Shown: positions 15,955-24,226 of the stretch, piece by piece | Numbering within the stretch: position 1 is the first letter of the stretch | How the letters are laid out: every line of letters starts with the position of its first letter | Origin: G965220205 sp965220205 | GTDB lineage: Bacteria; Chloroflexota; Dehalococcoidia; Lucifugimonadales; Australimonadaceae | Direction of reading: 5' to 3' | Length of the DNA stretch: 64,000 nt | Assembly (NCBI GenBank): GCA_965220205.1 | Contig: OZ244812.1 | Span: 558,001 to 622,000, forward strand | Translations under genes and position numbers: made by a program | Notes under the pieces: generated by a model | The model's input: the letters and a program-made list of their open reading frames with translations, nothing else | The model's database searches: none | What the model was told of the DNA's origin: nothing

Positions 15955-16653
15955 TCAGAGAGAAAGGCGAGTCTGTCCACCTGATAGGGAATCGCGCCGA
16001 CGGGAGGACTTAGCCTCGTCCACGGGTCGCGGGGGCGTGTTGGGTGGAATTGGTGGCGGATTGGGGGCACCGGGGGTGCGTATCGTAGGAGGAGCAGGAA
16101 CGCCACTGTCATCGAACAGAGGCGTTTGTCTATCTATTGCGCCATAGACCTCGACCAGTATTTGAGGCATCCTGCAGCCCATCAGAAGATAGCGAAGTAG
16201 AATGGACACTACTTCATAGCAAGTCGTACATAGAGCAGTGAGGCCATCGCTATTCACGCTGTCCTTTAGAGAATATAAGCGCGACCAGGGATACGCCTCA
16301 ATTGCCCTATGATGACCACAGAACTGGCATTGGCCATTGGATCTTGCGAATGCCTTCTCCTTCTCTGTCTGGTCTACGGTAGGGAAACGCAATTCCTGAC
16401 TGAGAGCTCCTTCACTGAAAGCGGCCAGCAGTCGGGGTATGTCTCCTCCCTTGCCAAAGTAACGACGCAGTTCAGTCGCAATGTCGTGGCATGGTTTGCA
16501 GAGGGCTATGAGGTCGTTGCCGGTGGTGTCCTCCTCTGGCGGATACTCGCGCGCCCAGTGATGTGTCTCGTCCCGCATTCTGCTGCCGCAGAACTGACAT
16601 CGCCCATGAGACCGCAAAATTGCTTGGATTCGTGCTATTTCGTAGTTGGACAT
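15955..16653 (-). CDS. Tandem HNH-like zinc-finger protein; second copy degenerate
   Basis: 232 aa. Two related modules are present. The first has C19-x2-C22, H31-H32, then N46 and C52-x2-C55-H56, matching the zinc-stabilised HNH nuclease layout. The second has C109-x2-C112 and C142-x2-C145 but Tyr-Pro where the catalytic histidines should be and Tyr instead of the last His. The C-terminal ~60 residues are Pro-rich and probably disordered. The start at ATG 16653 has no clear RBS. The gene is less GC-rich than its surroundings. It may be a nuclease, or a DNA-binding protein with a structural second finger. Confidence 0.6.
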   Translation of the reverse strand: MSNYEIARIQAILRSHGRCQFCGSRMRDETHHWAREYPPEEDTTGNDLIALCKPCHDIATELRRYFGKGGDIPRLLAAFSEGALSQELRFPTVDQTEKEKAFARSNGQCQFCGHHRAIEAYPWSRLYSLKDSVNSDGLTALCTTCYEVVSILLRYLLMGCRMPQILVEVYGAIDRQTPLFDDSGVPAPPTIRTPGAPNPPPIPPNTPPRPVDEAKSSRRRDSLSGGQTRLSL

Positions 16654-16705
16654 AGTGCATGTTTTCGCGCAGTTAGCTCTGGGGATACCTCTACATGAAT
16701 TGTCG

Positions 16706-17509
16706 CTATTCTTCAATTCTGCGCTTCTGTGCACACAACCCGCCTACGGTAGTGTCAACGCCGTCTACGCATCTCAGCCACAGCAGCCGCTCTGCCGCGC
16801 CTTGTGTCGTGTAACCGTCCCAATTGTCGATTTGGTCTTTGGCAATCGCCTCCTTGAACCGTCTCGGAATAGACTCCCGAGTGTAGATACTGGATGAGTA
16901 GTACCGTGGATCGGCGCGCGCCATCGCAAACATTATTTCGTAGAGGCTGTCCCCTATCTGCTGGGCATGTTGACTTTCCGGGTCCCAGCTCGAGCTGAGA
17001 TTTTGAAGTGCGGATTCCCACTCCTCGGAACTCCATTGCTCCGGTTCCTCCGACAGGTAAGTTACCCAGTTTTCCAGGGGAACTCCTGAAACGAGCGCCT
17101 GCGCGAGACGTTGTTCGGCTCTTGCCGTCAGGACGGACACCCTCGCATTACGAAGGGAGTTGACATCAATGGCTTGGACGAGCACCCACGTATTCACGAG
17201 GTAGCGCATGTACGCGCCAGCGTCCGGCTGGGCTGCCAGGCCGGGCTCGCCCTGAGGCCCGACTGGCCCCTGCGGACCCTGCGGCCCACGCTCGCCCTGT
17301 GGTCCCGCTAGCCCTTGGGGGCCGACTGCGCCACCCGCATCCGCTAGCGTTTGGATTTGCCGCTCTAGTTCTGCGACGCGCTCTTCGAGCGCGGCGATTC
17401 GTTCTGGGTCAGAGGACTGCGCTGACGCTGTGGGGGTAGGGTTGCCGCACCCCGCCAGCGCGAGCAGCAAGGTTACCGATGCGATTACTGGGCGTTGCCA
17501 GTGTGCCAT
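16706..17509 (-). CDS. Collagen-like lipoprotein
   Basis: 267 aa. It has a signal peptide with lipobox LAGC (lipid-anchored Cys21), a coiled-coil segment at about residues 34-57 (ERIAALEERVAELERQIQTL), then 11 uninterrupted Gly-X-Y triplets (residues 60-92, rich in GPQ) and a helical C-terminal domain of ~170 residues that I do not recognise. A coiled coil before the triplets suggests a trimer with a collagen triple helix projecting from the membrane. It lies 52 bp upstream of the HNH-like gene on the same strand. Its role could be adhesion, cell-surface architecture or ligand binding; none can be chosen from sequence. Confidence 0.8.
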   Translation of the reverse strand: MAHWQRPVIASVTLLLALAGCGNPTPTASAQSSDPERIAALEERVAELERQIQTLADAGGAVGPQGLAGPQGERGPQGPQGPVGPQGEPGLAAQPDAGAYMRYLVNTWVLVQAIDVNSLRNARVSVLTARAEQRLAQALVSGVPLENWVTYLSEEPEQWSSEEWESALQNLSSSWDPESQHAQQIGDSLYEIMFAMARADPRYYSSSIYTRESIPRRFKEAIAKDQIDNWDGYTTQGAAERLLWLRCVDGVDTTVGGLCAQKRRIEE

Positions 17510-17546
17510 GCCTTCGTTCTTCTCACGACAAGCTCGCGCAGCCAGA

Positions 17547-19814
17547 CTAGCCTCCGGCGAGCGCCTGCCAGACCTTCTCCGGCAGCAGCGGCATGTCGAC
17601 GGGAGTACGAACGCCCGCTTGCGCCAGAGCGTCCGCGACAGCGTTCGCGGCGGCCACGGGCGACGCCACGGTTGGCAGCTCGCCGATGCCCTTGATGCCG
17701 AGGGGATTGGTCGGCGACGGCGTTTCCTGGTTCTCGAGGATGAACGACGGCATCGACTCGGACGTGGGCAGGCCGTAAGTCATCAGGCTGCCGGTCAAGG
17801 GCTGAGCGTCGGCGTCGTACGCCATCGCCTCCGAGAACGCTTGCCCGAGTCCTTGCGCGATGCCGCCCTGGATCTGCCCCCTGACGATCATCGGGTTGAT
17901 CATCGGGCCGCAGTCGTGCACCGCGGCGTAACGGACGAGGCGGACGTCGCCAGTCCCGCGGTCGACCTCCACCACCGCGACGTGGGCCGCGAAGGCGAAT
18001 GGGTTGGCGGGCAGCGTGTACGTCGCCTCGAACACCAGCCGCGCTCCGGTCGCCGCGACGACCTCGCCGAGCGTCAACGAGCCCCCGCCGGATCCGCGGG
18101 CCGTCCCGCCCGCCAGCGAAACGTCGTCCGGCGGGCGTCCCAGCAGGCGCGCGGCGGTCTCGATGACGCCCGCCTTCGCCTGTTCGAGCGCGGTGTACAC
18201 GGCCGACCCGCCGACGGCCAGGCCCCGGCTCGAGGTTGTGCCGCCGCCCGAGGCGAGCATGTCCGTATCGCCGTGAAGGACCGTGACGCTGTCCGGGTCC
18301 ACTCCCAGGACATCAGCCGCGATCTGGGCGAACGACGTCTCCGTCCCCTGGCCGTGCGGCGAGATGTCGGTGAAGACGCTCACCAGGCCCGATTCGTCGA
18401 TCTCGACACGCGCCAGGCTATCCCGCACGCCTGCCTTGCCGCCCGAGGCCTTGACGACGGTCGCGACGCCCACGCCGGTGAGCATGCCCGTCGCGTTTGA
18501 CTCCCGCTGCGCCCGCCTGACGCCATCGTAGTCGGCCAGGGCGAGCGCGCGGTCGAAGGCGGCGGTGAAGTCGCCCGAGTCATACGTCAGTCCCGTGGCC
18601 GTGGTGTAGGGGAAGGCGTCCGACGGGATGAGATTCGCTCTCCGCACGTCGACTGGGTCCATGCTCAGCTCGCGGGCGATGTCGTCCAGCATGCGCTCGA
18701 CGGGCACAGCGGCCTCCGGCCCGCCGGCGCCCCGGTATGGTCCCGTGGGGGGCTTGTTGGTGAGCACGCCCAGACATTCGACGTCCATCGCCGGTATGTC
18801 GTAGGGCCCGGCGACACGCTGGACAGCGTTGCCGAGCGGCCCTCCGCTCGAGGTCAGGAAGTAGGCTCCGAGGTCGGCCAGCATGCGGATGCGCATGCCC
18901 AGAATGCGACCGTCGTCGAGCACCGCCGCTTCGACGTCGGCGACGAAGCCCCTTCCGTGGGACGAGACCATGCTCTCGGAACGCTCCTCGGTCCACTTCA
19001 CGGGCCGCCCCAGCTCGATCGCGGCGTAGCTTGCCACGACCTCCTCCGGCCAGACCTCGATCTTGCGCCCGAAGCCGCCGCCCACGTCGGGCGCCACGAC
19101 GCGCACATCCAACGGCTGCTGCGGCAACAGCATGCCGAGGTAGGTCTTCACCCGGTGCGGCACCTGCGTCGACGTCCACACCGTGAGCCGGTGCGCGGCC
19201 GCGTCGTACGACGCTACGACGCCCCTGCACTCCATCGGCGCGGCGGAGAGCCTTGGGACCTCGTAGCTCCCGCGCACCACGCGGTCGGCCTGCTCGAAGG
19301 CGGCCGCCACGTCGCCGGAGCCGGCCTCGGCCCGCATGACAACGTTGGCCCCGATGCGCTCGTGGAGCGGAGGCGCTCCGGCCGCTGACGCGCGGGGATC
19401 GACCAGCGCGGGCAGCGGCTCGTAGTCCACCTCGATGAGGTCGACCGCGTCCCGAGCGGTGTAGCGGTCCTCGGCGATTGCGACGGCCACCGGCTGACCG
19501 GCGTAGAGGACTCGGCCTCGCGCAAGGATGGGGTGTTCCGGCACGGGGTTCTCGCCCATGCCCTCGCGGCGGATCGCGCCGATGTCCCCGACGACGCCCT
19601 CGAGGTCGGGTCCGGTCAGCACCAGGACCACGCCGGGCAGCGCCCGCGCCGCCGATGCGTCGATGGAGCGGATGCGGGCGTGGCCGTGCACGCTGCGCAG
19701 CACCGCGGCGTAGAGCATCCCCGGGAGCCGCAGGTCGTCCACGAAGGTGCCTGCCCCTCGCAGTAGACGTTCGTCCTCGAAGCGCTCGAGATTCGTTCCG
19801 CGATAAGTCGTCAT
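17547..19814 (-). CDS. Molybdenum hydroxylase large subunit (CoxL/XdhA-like, form-II type)
   Basis: 755-aa molybdopterin-cytosine-dinucleotide subunit of a xanthine-oxidase-family enzyme that inserts water-derived oxygen into a C-H bond. Motifs are APDVGGGFGRK (residues 241-251), TGPYRGAGGPE around residues 357-367 at the active-site loop, and the catalytic glutamate in GIKGIGE near residue 712. The loop is PYRGAG, not the Cys-containing loop of true aerobic CO dehydrogenase, so a CO-oxidising role is unlikely. It is encoded last in the S-M-L operon; its ATG overlaps the FAD-subunit stop. The upstream Rieske gene suggests hydroxylation of an N-heterocycle or other aromatic (inference). Confidence 0.92.
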   Translation of the reverse strand: MTTYRGTNLERFEDERLLRGAGTFVDDLRLPGMLYAAVLRSVHGHARIRSIDASAARALPGVVLVLTGPDLEGVVGDIGAIRREGMGENPVPEHPILARGRVLYAGQPVAVAIAEDRYTARDAVDLIEVDYEPLPALVDPRASAAGAPPLHERIGANVVMRAEAGSGDVAAAFEQADRVVRGSYEVPRLSAAPMECRGVVASYDAAAHRLTVWTSTQVPHRVKTYLGMLLPQQPLDVRVVAPDVGGGFGRKIEVWPEEVVASYAAIELGRPVKWTEERSESMVSSHGRGFVADVEAAVLDDGRILGMRIRMLADLGAYFLTSSGGPLGNAVQRVAGPYDIPAMDVECLGVLTNKPPTGPYRGAGGPEAAVPVERMLDDIARELSMDPVDVRRANLIPSDAFPYTTATGLTYDSGDFTAAFDRALALADYDGVRRAQRESNATGMLTGVGVATVVKASGGKAGVRDSLARVEIDESGLVSVFTDISPHGQGTETSFAQIAADVLGVDPDSVTVLHGDTDMLASGGGTTSSRGLAVGGSAVYTALEQAKAGVIETAARLLGRPPDDVSLAGGTARGSGGGSLTLGEVVAATGARLVFEATYTLPANPFAFAAHVAVVEVDRGTGDVRLVRYAAVHDCGPMINPMIVRGQIQGGIAQGLGQAFSEAMAYDADAQPLTGSLMTYGLPTSESMPSFILENQETPSPTNPLGIKGIGELPTVASPVAAANAVADALAQAGVRTPVDMPLLPEKVWQALAGG

Positions 19815-20683
19815 GGCGCGACCGACCTTTCCGCCGCTTCCGCCAGCGCCCTCCGGGCCAGCTCGCGCGTCAGGTGCTCGCGGTAGGACGCGGAGCCATG
19901 GATGTCGTCGAGGCACTCGACGCCCCGAGAGGCGAGGCGAGAGGCGGCGTCGATGTTGGCCGGGGTGGGCTCGCGGCCGGCCAGGGAGCGCTCCGCGAAG
20001 CGGGCGCGCACGGGCGACGGCCCAGCCCCGGTGACTCCGATGCGCACACGGTCGCAGGCGCCGTCTTCCCCGCGGGTCACGAGCGCCGCGACCCCGACGA
20101 CCGCGAATCGGGAGGCCTTGTTCGCCAGCTTCTGGTACGACCAACCGGTTCCAGGCGTTGGCGTGGGTACGGCGACTTCCGTGATGATCTCGTCAGGCCG
20201 AAGCGCCGTCGTGTAGGCGTCGACGAACATGCGGTGCGCCGGTATGACGCGACGCCGGCGGCCTCCCGCGACGCGGAAGCTCGCTTCGAGCGCGAGCAGG
20301 GCGGCGGGCAGGTCGGCGGCAGGGTCAGCGTGCGCCGCCGAGCCTGCCACGGTCCCGCGGTTTCGCACCTGCACGTCGCCGACGAGAGCCGCGGCGTCTG
20401 CCAGCAACGGCGCCTTGGCGCGGATGAGCGGGTCGCTCTCCAAGACATAGTGCGTCGTCATAGGGCCGATGCCGATGTGTCCGCCGGTCTCTCGGACGTA
20501 CGAAAGCCCGTCGATGCGCCGCAGATCGACGAGTCCGGCGGGATTCGCGAGGCGCAGCTTCATCATGGGGATGAGGCTCATGCCCCCTGCGAGAACGCGC
20601 GCCTCGCCGTCGTACTGGCGGAGGACGGCGATTGCTTGCCGCAGCGTGCTCGGCGCGTGGTAGTCGAACGCGGCGGGGATCAC
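19811..20683 (-). CDS. Molybdenum hydroxylase FAD-binding subunit (CoxM-like)
   Basis: 290 aa. It passes electrons from the iron-sulfur subunit to an external acceptor. The FAD-binding signatures AGGMSLIPMMKLRLA (near residues 32-46) and RNRGTVAGSAAHADPAADLP (near 107-126) are present, followed by the CO_deh_flav C-terminal domain. Its start overlaps the stop of the small subunit gene by 4 bp (ATGA), and its own stop overlaps the large-subunit start, so all three subunits are made together. Confidence 0.93.
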   Translation of the reverse strand: MIPAAFDYHAPSTLRQAIAVLRQYDGEARVLAGGMSLIPMMKLRLANPAGLVDLRRIDGLSYVRETGGHIGIGPMTTHYVLESDPLIRAKAPLLADAAALVGDVQVRNRGTVAGSAAHADPAADLPAALLALEASFRVAGGRRRRVIPAHRMFVDAYTTALRPDEIITEVAVPTPTPGTGWSYQKLANKASRFAVVGVAALVTRGEDGACDRVRIGVTGAGPSPVRARFAERSLAGREPTPANIDAASRLASRGVECLDDIHGSASYREHLTRELARRALAEAAERSVAP

Positions 20684-21162
20684 GCCTGCGCCCTCGTCTC
20701 GCTGGACAAGGCATCAGCGGCGCGGAGTGCCGCGGCGACGATGTTCTGGTAGCCGGTGCAGCGGCACAGGTTGCCTAGGATTCCTCGGCGTATCTCGTCC
20801 TCCGTTGGGCTTGGTCGCCGTTCGAGCACGTTAAGGAGCGTCATAACCATGCCCGGCGTGCAGTAACCGCATTGGAGGCCGTGCTCCAATCGGAACGCCT
20901 CTTGCAACGGGTGCAGCGCTTCATCGGTCGCGACGCCCTCGATAGTCCGGATGTCGGCGCCGTCCGCCTGTACGGCGAAGGCCGTGCACGACTTCACGGC
21001 GAGCCCGTCGAGGAGGACGGTGCAGGCCCCGCATTGGCTGGTGTCGCAGCCGATGTGAACGCCGGTGAGCCCCAACGCCTCGCGCAGATAGTGGACGAGC
21101 AGCAGCCGGGGCTCGACGTCGTCGTCGTGCGGCGTTCCGTTTACGGTGAGGCTCGTGCGCAT
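20680..21162 (-). CDS. Molybdenum hydroxylase [2Fe-2S] subunit (CoxS-like)
   Basis: 160 aa with both iron-sulfur cluster sites of the family. The plant-ferredoxin-type cluster is C39, C44, C47 and C59 (CDTSQCGAC). The second cluster is C98-x2-C101 and C133-x-C135 (CGYCTPG, NLCRCTGY). It carries electrons from the molybdenum site to FAD. It is first of the three subunit genes and lies 19 bp after the Rieske oxygenase gene on the same strand. Confidence 0.95.
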   Translation of the reverse strand: MRTSLTVNGTPHDDDVEPRLLLVHYLREALGLTGVHIGCDTSQCGACTVLLDGLAVKSCTAFAVQADGADIRTIEGVATDEALHPLQEAFRLEHGLQCGYCTPGMVMTLLNVLERRPSPTEDEIRRGILGNLCRCTGYQNIVAAALRAADALSSETRAQA

Positions 21163-21181
21163 CGGGGTTCTCGGACGGTCC

Positions 21182-22528
21182 CTACGCCCGCTCCCTGACG
21201 GCCCGTTGGGCGGCGGCGCCAGGGTGCTCGATAGTCCGCGCGTAGCGCCAGTCAGCCAGCGCCTCTTCCCAGTCGGCGTCCCCCGGCAGGGTAGTCGCGA
21301 CGGAACGGACGCGGTAGGCCTCGGGAGAGTCGACGCCGGGCGGCGTGACGCCGTGGTCGCGGAGGGCGAGCGCGGCTCCGATCAGCATACGGCGCGCCTT
21401 GATGATCGTGGCGTCGGCGGTCCCGAGATGTTCGCGGGTCCGGTCCATCGTCTCTCCCATGCTGGAGATGACGGCAGAGTCCTGGAGGCGCACCGATGGT
21501 ATTCCGGTGAAATTGCGCGTCCGCTTCGCCTCGAGGTCCATCAGGAAATCGTTGTCGCGTCCCGCCTCCGGCCACCAATGAGCGAAGTACCGTCCCTTCT
21601 GCTCCGGCTTCATCGGGCCCGTGCCCGGAGAGAGCGCCCCCGGCTCGGACGCTAGCTCGTTCAACGTGGGCCCGTTGCCGATGTTGGGGAGCGGTTGGGA
21701 TGGGTGCCACCGCAGGCCGAGGTGCAGCGTGTGGGTGTCGTCGATAGGCACGTAGATGGAGAGAGGCGTCGTGCCGTCCTCCGCGCCGGGGAACATGCCG
21801 TAGAACGGGAAGAGGAAGTTGGTCATCCGCCAGTAGTTGCTGCCGTCCTCCTCCGGCCGCGACGCGCCGTAGGTGATGCCCGTGTCCGTGCTGACGATAT
21901 GGAAGTCGGCGCTTCGCTCCTTCAGGTACATGCCGTACTTCGGCGAGTCCTCCGGGTTGAGCCTGCTGTGCAGGAAGTACAGATGCGTTGTGTCGAGTTC
22001 CCCCTCGAGCGCCTGCATCCAGTTGCATTCGTAGACGAGCTTGTGGCTGTGCCGGAGCTGATTGTCCGGGACGAAACCCCACTCGAACTCGGGGACGCCG
22101 GGAGCGTCGTCCTGGTCCTGTCCCATGTAGACCCACGTCAAGCCGCCGAAATCGGCGCCGCGGTAGGCCGTGATCCGCACCTTGCGCTTGAAGTTGCTCG
22201 CCGCCGGCTCGTTGGGCATATCGATGCAGTTGCCCGCCACGTCGTACTTCCAGCCGTGGTAGGCGCAGCGCAGGCCGCCCTCCTCGTTCCGGCCGAAGTA
22301 GAGGCCCGCGCCCCGGTGCGGGCAGCGGTCCTGGACGAACGCTGCGGCGCCGTTGGTGTCGCGCCACGCCAGCAGGTCCTCGCCGAGCAGGCGCACCCGC
22401 AACGGTTGCCCGTCGCGCGGCAGCTCCCAGTCGTAGACGGCGGGCAGCCAGTAGCGGCGCATGAGCTCGCCCATCGGCGTGCCCGGCCCCACCTGGCACA
22501 GCACGTCCATGTCCTTCGGTGACAGCAT
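21182..22528 (-). CDS. Rieske oxygenase, phthalate-dioxygenase-like
   Basis: 448-aa oxygenase subunit starting MLSPKDMDVLCQVGPGTPMG. Rieske ligands are C69-x-H71 and C88-x2-H91 (CAYHGWKYD). The iron-site motif EGELDTTHLYFLH gives D179, H182 and H187; Glu-Leu replaces the Gly-Ile of the other members. It is the promoter-proximal gene of an operon with the molybdenum hydroxylase subunits. That layout couples an O2-dependent hydroxylase to a water-dependent one, as in some N-heteroaromatic degradation routes (inference). Confidence 0.94.
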   Translation of the reverse strand: MLSPKDMDVLCQVGPGTPMGELMRRYWLPAVYDWELPRDGQPLRVRLLGEDLLAWRDTNGAAAFVQDRCPHRGAGLYFGRNEEGGLRCAYHGWKYDVAGNCIDMPNEPAASNFKRKVRITAYRGADFGGLTWVYMGQDQDDAPGVPEFEWGFVPDNQLRHSHKLVYECNWMQALEGELDTTHLYFLHSRLNPEDSPKYGMYLKERSADFHIVSTDTGITYGASRPEEDGSNYWRMTNFLFPFYGMFPGAEDGTTPLSIYVPIDDTHTLHLGLRWHPSQPLPNIGNGPTLNELASEPGALSPGTGPMKPEQKGRYFAHWWPEAGRDNDFLMDLEAKRTRNFTGIPSVRLQDSAVISSMGETMDRTREHLGTADATIIKARRMLIGAALALRDHGVTPPGVDSPEAYRVRSVATTLPGDADWEEALADWRYARTIEHPGAAAQRAVRERA

Positions 22529-22620
22529 GTTCGCCTCCAGTTGACGGGCAGCGTGCCGCTATCATACGCCGCTCTCGCCAACGGCGTCATTCCTGTATGT
22601 GTCAGCTAATTCCTTCGAAG

Positions 22621-22667
22621 TCCTTTCCCCCGTCTGCGGGGGAGAGTTAGAGAGGGGGCCGCGCCCC
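22621..22667 (+). repeat. Palindromic intergenic repeat, family A
   Basis: CCCCCGTCTGCGGGGG followed by AGAGTTAGAGAGGGGG and CCGCGCCCC. Other copies are at 25536-25570, 29556-29603 and, more diverged, 34450-34478; all are intergenic. It is nearly identical to the 29556 copy over about 45 bp. Confidence 0.75.
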
Positions 22668-22853
22668 ACCCGCCAACTTTCGTCGGTTGTGGTGTGGGGC
22701 GTCAGCCCAACGTGCGAGATTCCCACGAACGCGGGAATCCAGAGGCCCCCGCCGGGGCGAGGGGGCCCGCCGCAACATCCGCCCCTTCCCCCCAACACCC
22801 CCGGCCCCTAACATCCATGCACTGAGTCCCCCTCTGCGGCCAGCGAGCCGTCG

Positions 22854-22934
22854 GCCCGATTCACGAGTGAATGACTCGAAATGACTCACTTTTTCGTATC
22901 CTCCACTCGTAAACCCCTGCAATCTACGAGTAAA
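22854..22934 (+). repeat. Two-hairpin intergenic element, family C, copy 1
   Basis: Hairpin I is ATTCACGAGTGAAT. Hairpin II has arms ACTCGTA and TACGAGT around a 13-nt loop. Between them is a 10-bp near-tandem (GAATGACTCG, AAATGACTCA). Copy 2 is at 29795-29885. The two copies differ in hairpin I by a C/T and the matching G/A change that keeps pairing, which points to selection on structure. Confidence 0.7.
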
Positions 22935-23108
22935 CGTCCTGCGCCATACCGGTCCATTCCCCGCTCGTTCTCGTCCATTCCCATCATTCCCATGCGCCGT
23001 TCGCAGACACGAGGACCTACGGATGCGGCGACGGAAGGACGAACATCGAGGGATGAACGCGGAAGGATGAACAAAAAAGCGTGCAATGCGAAGGATGAAT
23101 ATTGAAGC

Positions 23109-24224
23109 ATGAATGAAATAAGCGCCTATCGGGCGGACCAGGTCGGGAGCTTGCTGCGGCCCACGGTCGTGAAGGACGCGCGGGCCGCGAGGGCGGAGGG
23201 CCGAACGACCCCGGAGCGTTTGGCGGAGATTGAGGACGACGCCATCCGCGCGGCGCTCGAGCGTCAACGCAGTGTGGGGATCGACGTGTATACGGACGGC
23301 GAGCTCCGGCGCACGGGCTTTCAGAACGACTTCATGGAGTCGGTCGAGGGCTACGTGTCGATTGGCCGCCCGGCGGTCGAGCGGATGTGGCAGGGCCCCG
23401 GCGGCGCTCCGGTCGAGCAGGGGTCGTCCCGGGCCGTCGGCGGCCTCATACGCCAGGTGCGGCGGCTCACCGAGACGCAGACGGCGTTCATGCGCGCCAA
23501 CTCGCCCGGCCCGTTCAAGATGACCGTGCCCAGCGCGAACCAGTTCCCGACGCTGGGGTTCCAACCCGGCCTGACGGACCGCTTCTACGCAACGCGCGTC
23601 GAGCTGTTGTGGGCCATCGTCGACGTCATCAAGGCCGAGCTGGCCGCGCTGGCGGACGAAGGAGTGCCCTATCTACAGGTCGACGCTCCGCGCTACGCCT
23701 ACTGGGTGGATCCCAAGTGGACGCAACACCTTCGCGACCTCGGCGAGGAGCCGGACGCGCTCCTCGATCAGGCGATCGCCGCCGACGTCGCCTGCCTCGA
23801 TGGAGTCAAGCGCCCCGGCGTTACGACTGCGCTGCACGTCTGCCGAGGGAACAACCAGAGCAAGTGGTACGCTCAGGGAGGCTACGAACCCATCGCCGAG
23901 AGGCTGTTTGGCTCGTTGCAGGTCGACCGCCTATTGTTGGAGTACGACACCGAGCGGGCGGGCGGGTTTGAGCCGCTGCGTTTCGTCGGCAAGGACACGA
24001 CGGTCGTGCTCGGACTCGTGAGCACGAAGGGCGCGGAGCTCGAGGAGAAGAGCAGCTTGCTGCGCAGGATCGACGAGGCCTCCCGCTACGTGCCCGTCGA
24101 CCGCCTGGCGCTCAGCCCGCAATGCGGGTTCGCCTCGACGGCGGCGGGCAACCTGCTCGCCGAAGACGACCAATGGCGCAAGCTCGAGCTCGTCGTCGAG
24201 ACGGCGCGGGAAGTCTGGGGCTAG
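23109..24224 (+). CDS. MetE-like methyltransferase (UROD/MetE superfamily)
   Basis: 371 aa, corresponding to the C-terminal catalytic barrel of cobalamin-independent methionine synthase and related enzymes. It opens RADQVGSLLRPTVVKDARAA. It has GIDVYTDGELRRTGF, the zinc-site region HVCRGNNQSKW and the C-terminal zinc cysteine in LALSPQCGFAS. It lacks the N-terminal half of true MetE, so it is probably a stand-alone methyl transferase acting on an unknown thiol or a demethylase component rather than the main methionine synthase. It is followed after 2 bp by the Ldh2-type dehydrogenase gene, with which it forms an operon. Confidence 0.85.
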   Translation: MNEISAYRADQVGSLLRPTVVKDARAARAEGRTTPERLAEIEDDAIRAALERQRSVGIDVYTDGELRRTGFQNDFMESVEGYVSIGRPAVERMWQGPGGAPVEQGSSRAVGGLIRQVRRLTETQTAFMRANSPGPFKMTVPSANQFPTLGFQPGLTDRFYATRVELLWAIVDVIKAELAALADEGVPYLQVDAPRYAYWVDPKWTQHLRDLGEEPDALLDQAIAADVACLDGVKRPGVTTALHVCRGNNQSKWYAQGGYEPIAERLFGSLQVDRLLLEYDTERAGGFEPLRFVGKDTTVVLGLVSTKGAELEEKSSLLRRIDEASRYVPVDRLALSPQCGFASTAAGNLLAEDDQWRKLELVVETAREVWG

Positions 24225-24226
24225 CG

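Larger units (their letters stand above)
22529..23108. other. 580-bp divergent intergenic region, repeats only
   Basis: No gene is supported. It holds a GGGGGAGAG-type palindromic element (22621-22667), a short palindrome (TTCCCACGAACGCGGGAA near 22724-22741), the two-hairpin element at 22854-22934, and a purine-rich tract at 23030-23108 with several GGATGAA units just before the MetE-like start. The order of modules resembles the gap at 29513-30064. Confidence 0.7.

Noticed and set aside
17547..21162. Aerobic CO dehydrogenase
   Set aside because: The large-subunit loop reads PYRGAG without the cysteine of CO-oxidising enzymes, and no cox accessory genes are visible; a general molybdenum hydroxylase is a safer call.
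22529..23108. CRISPR array
   Set aside because: Repeated motifs are present but with no regular repeat-spacer spacing and no cas genes; the same modules occur singly elsewhere.
23109..24224. Complete methionine synthase MetE
   Set aside because: It is half the length of MetE and corresponds only to the catalytic C-terminal barrel.
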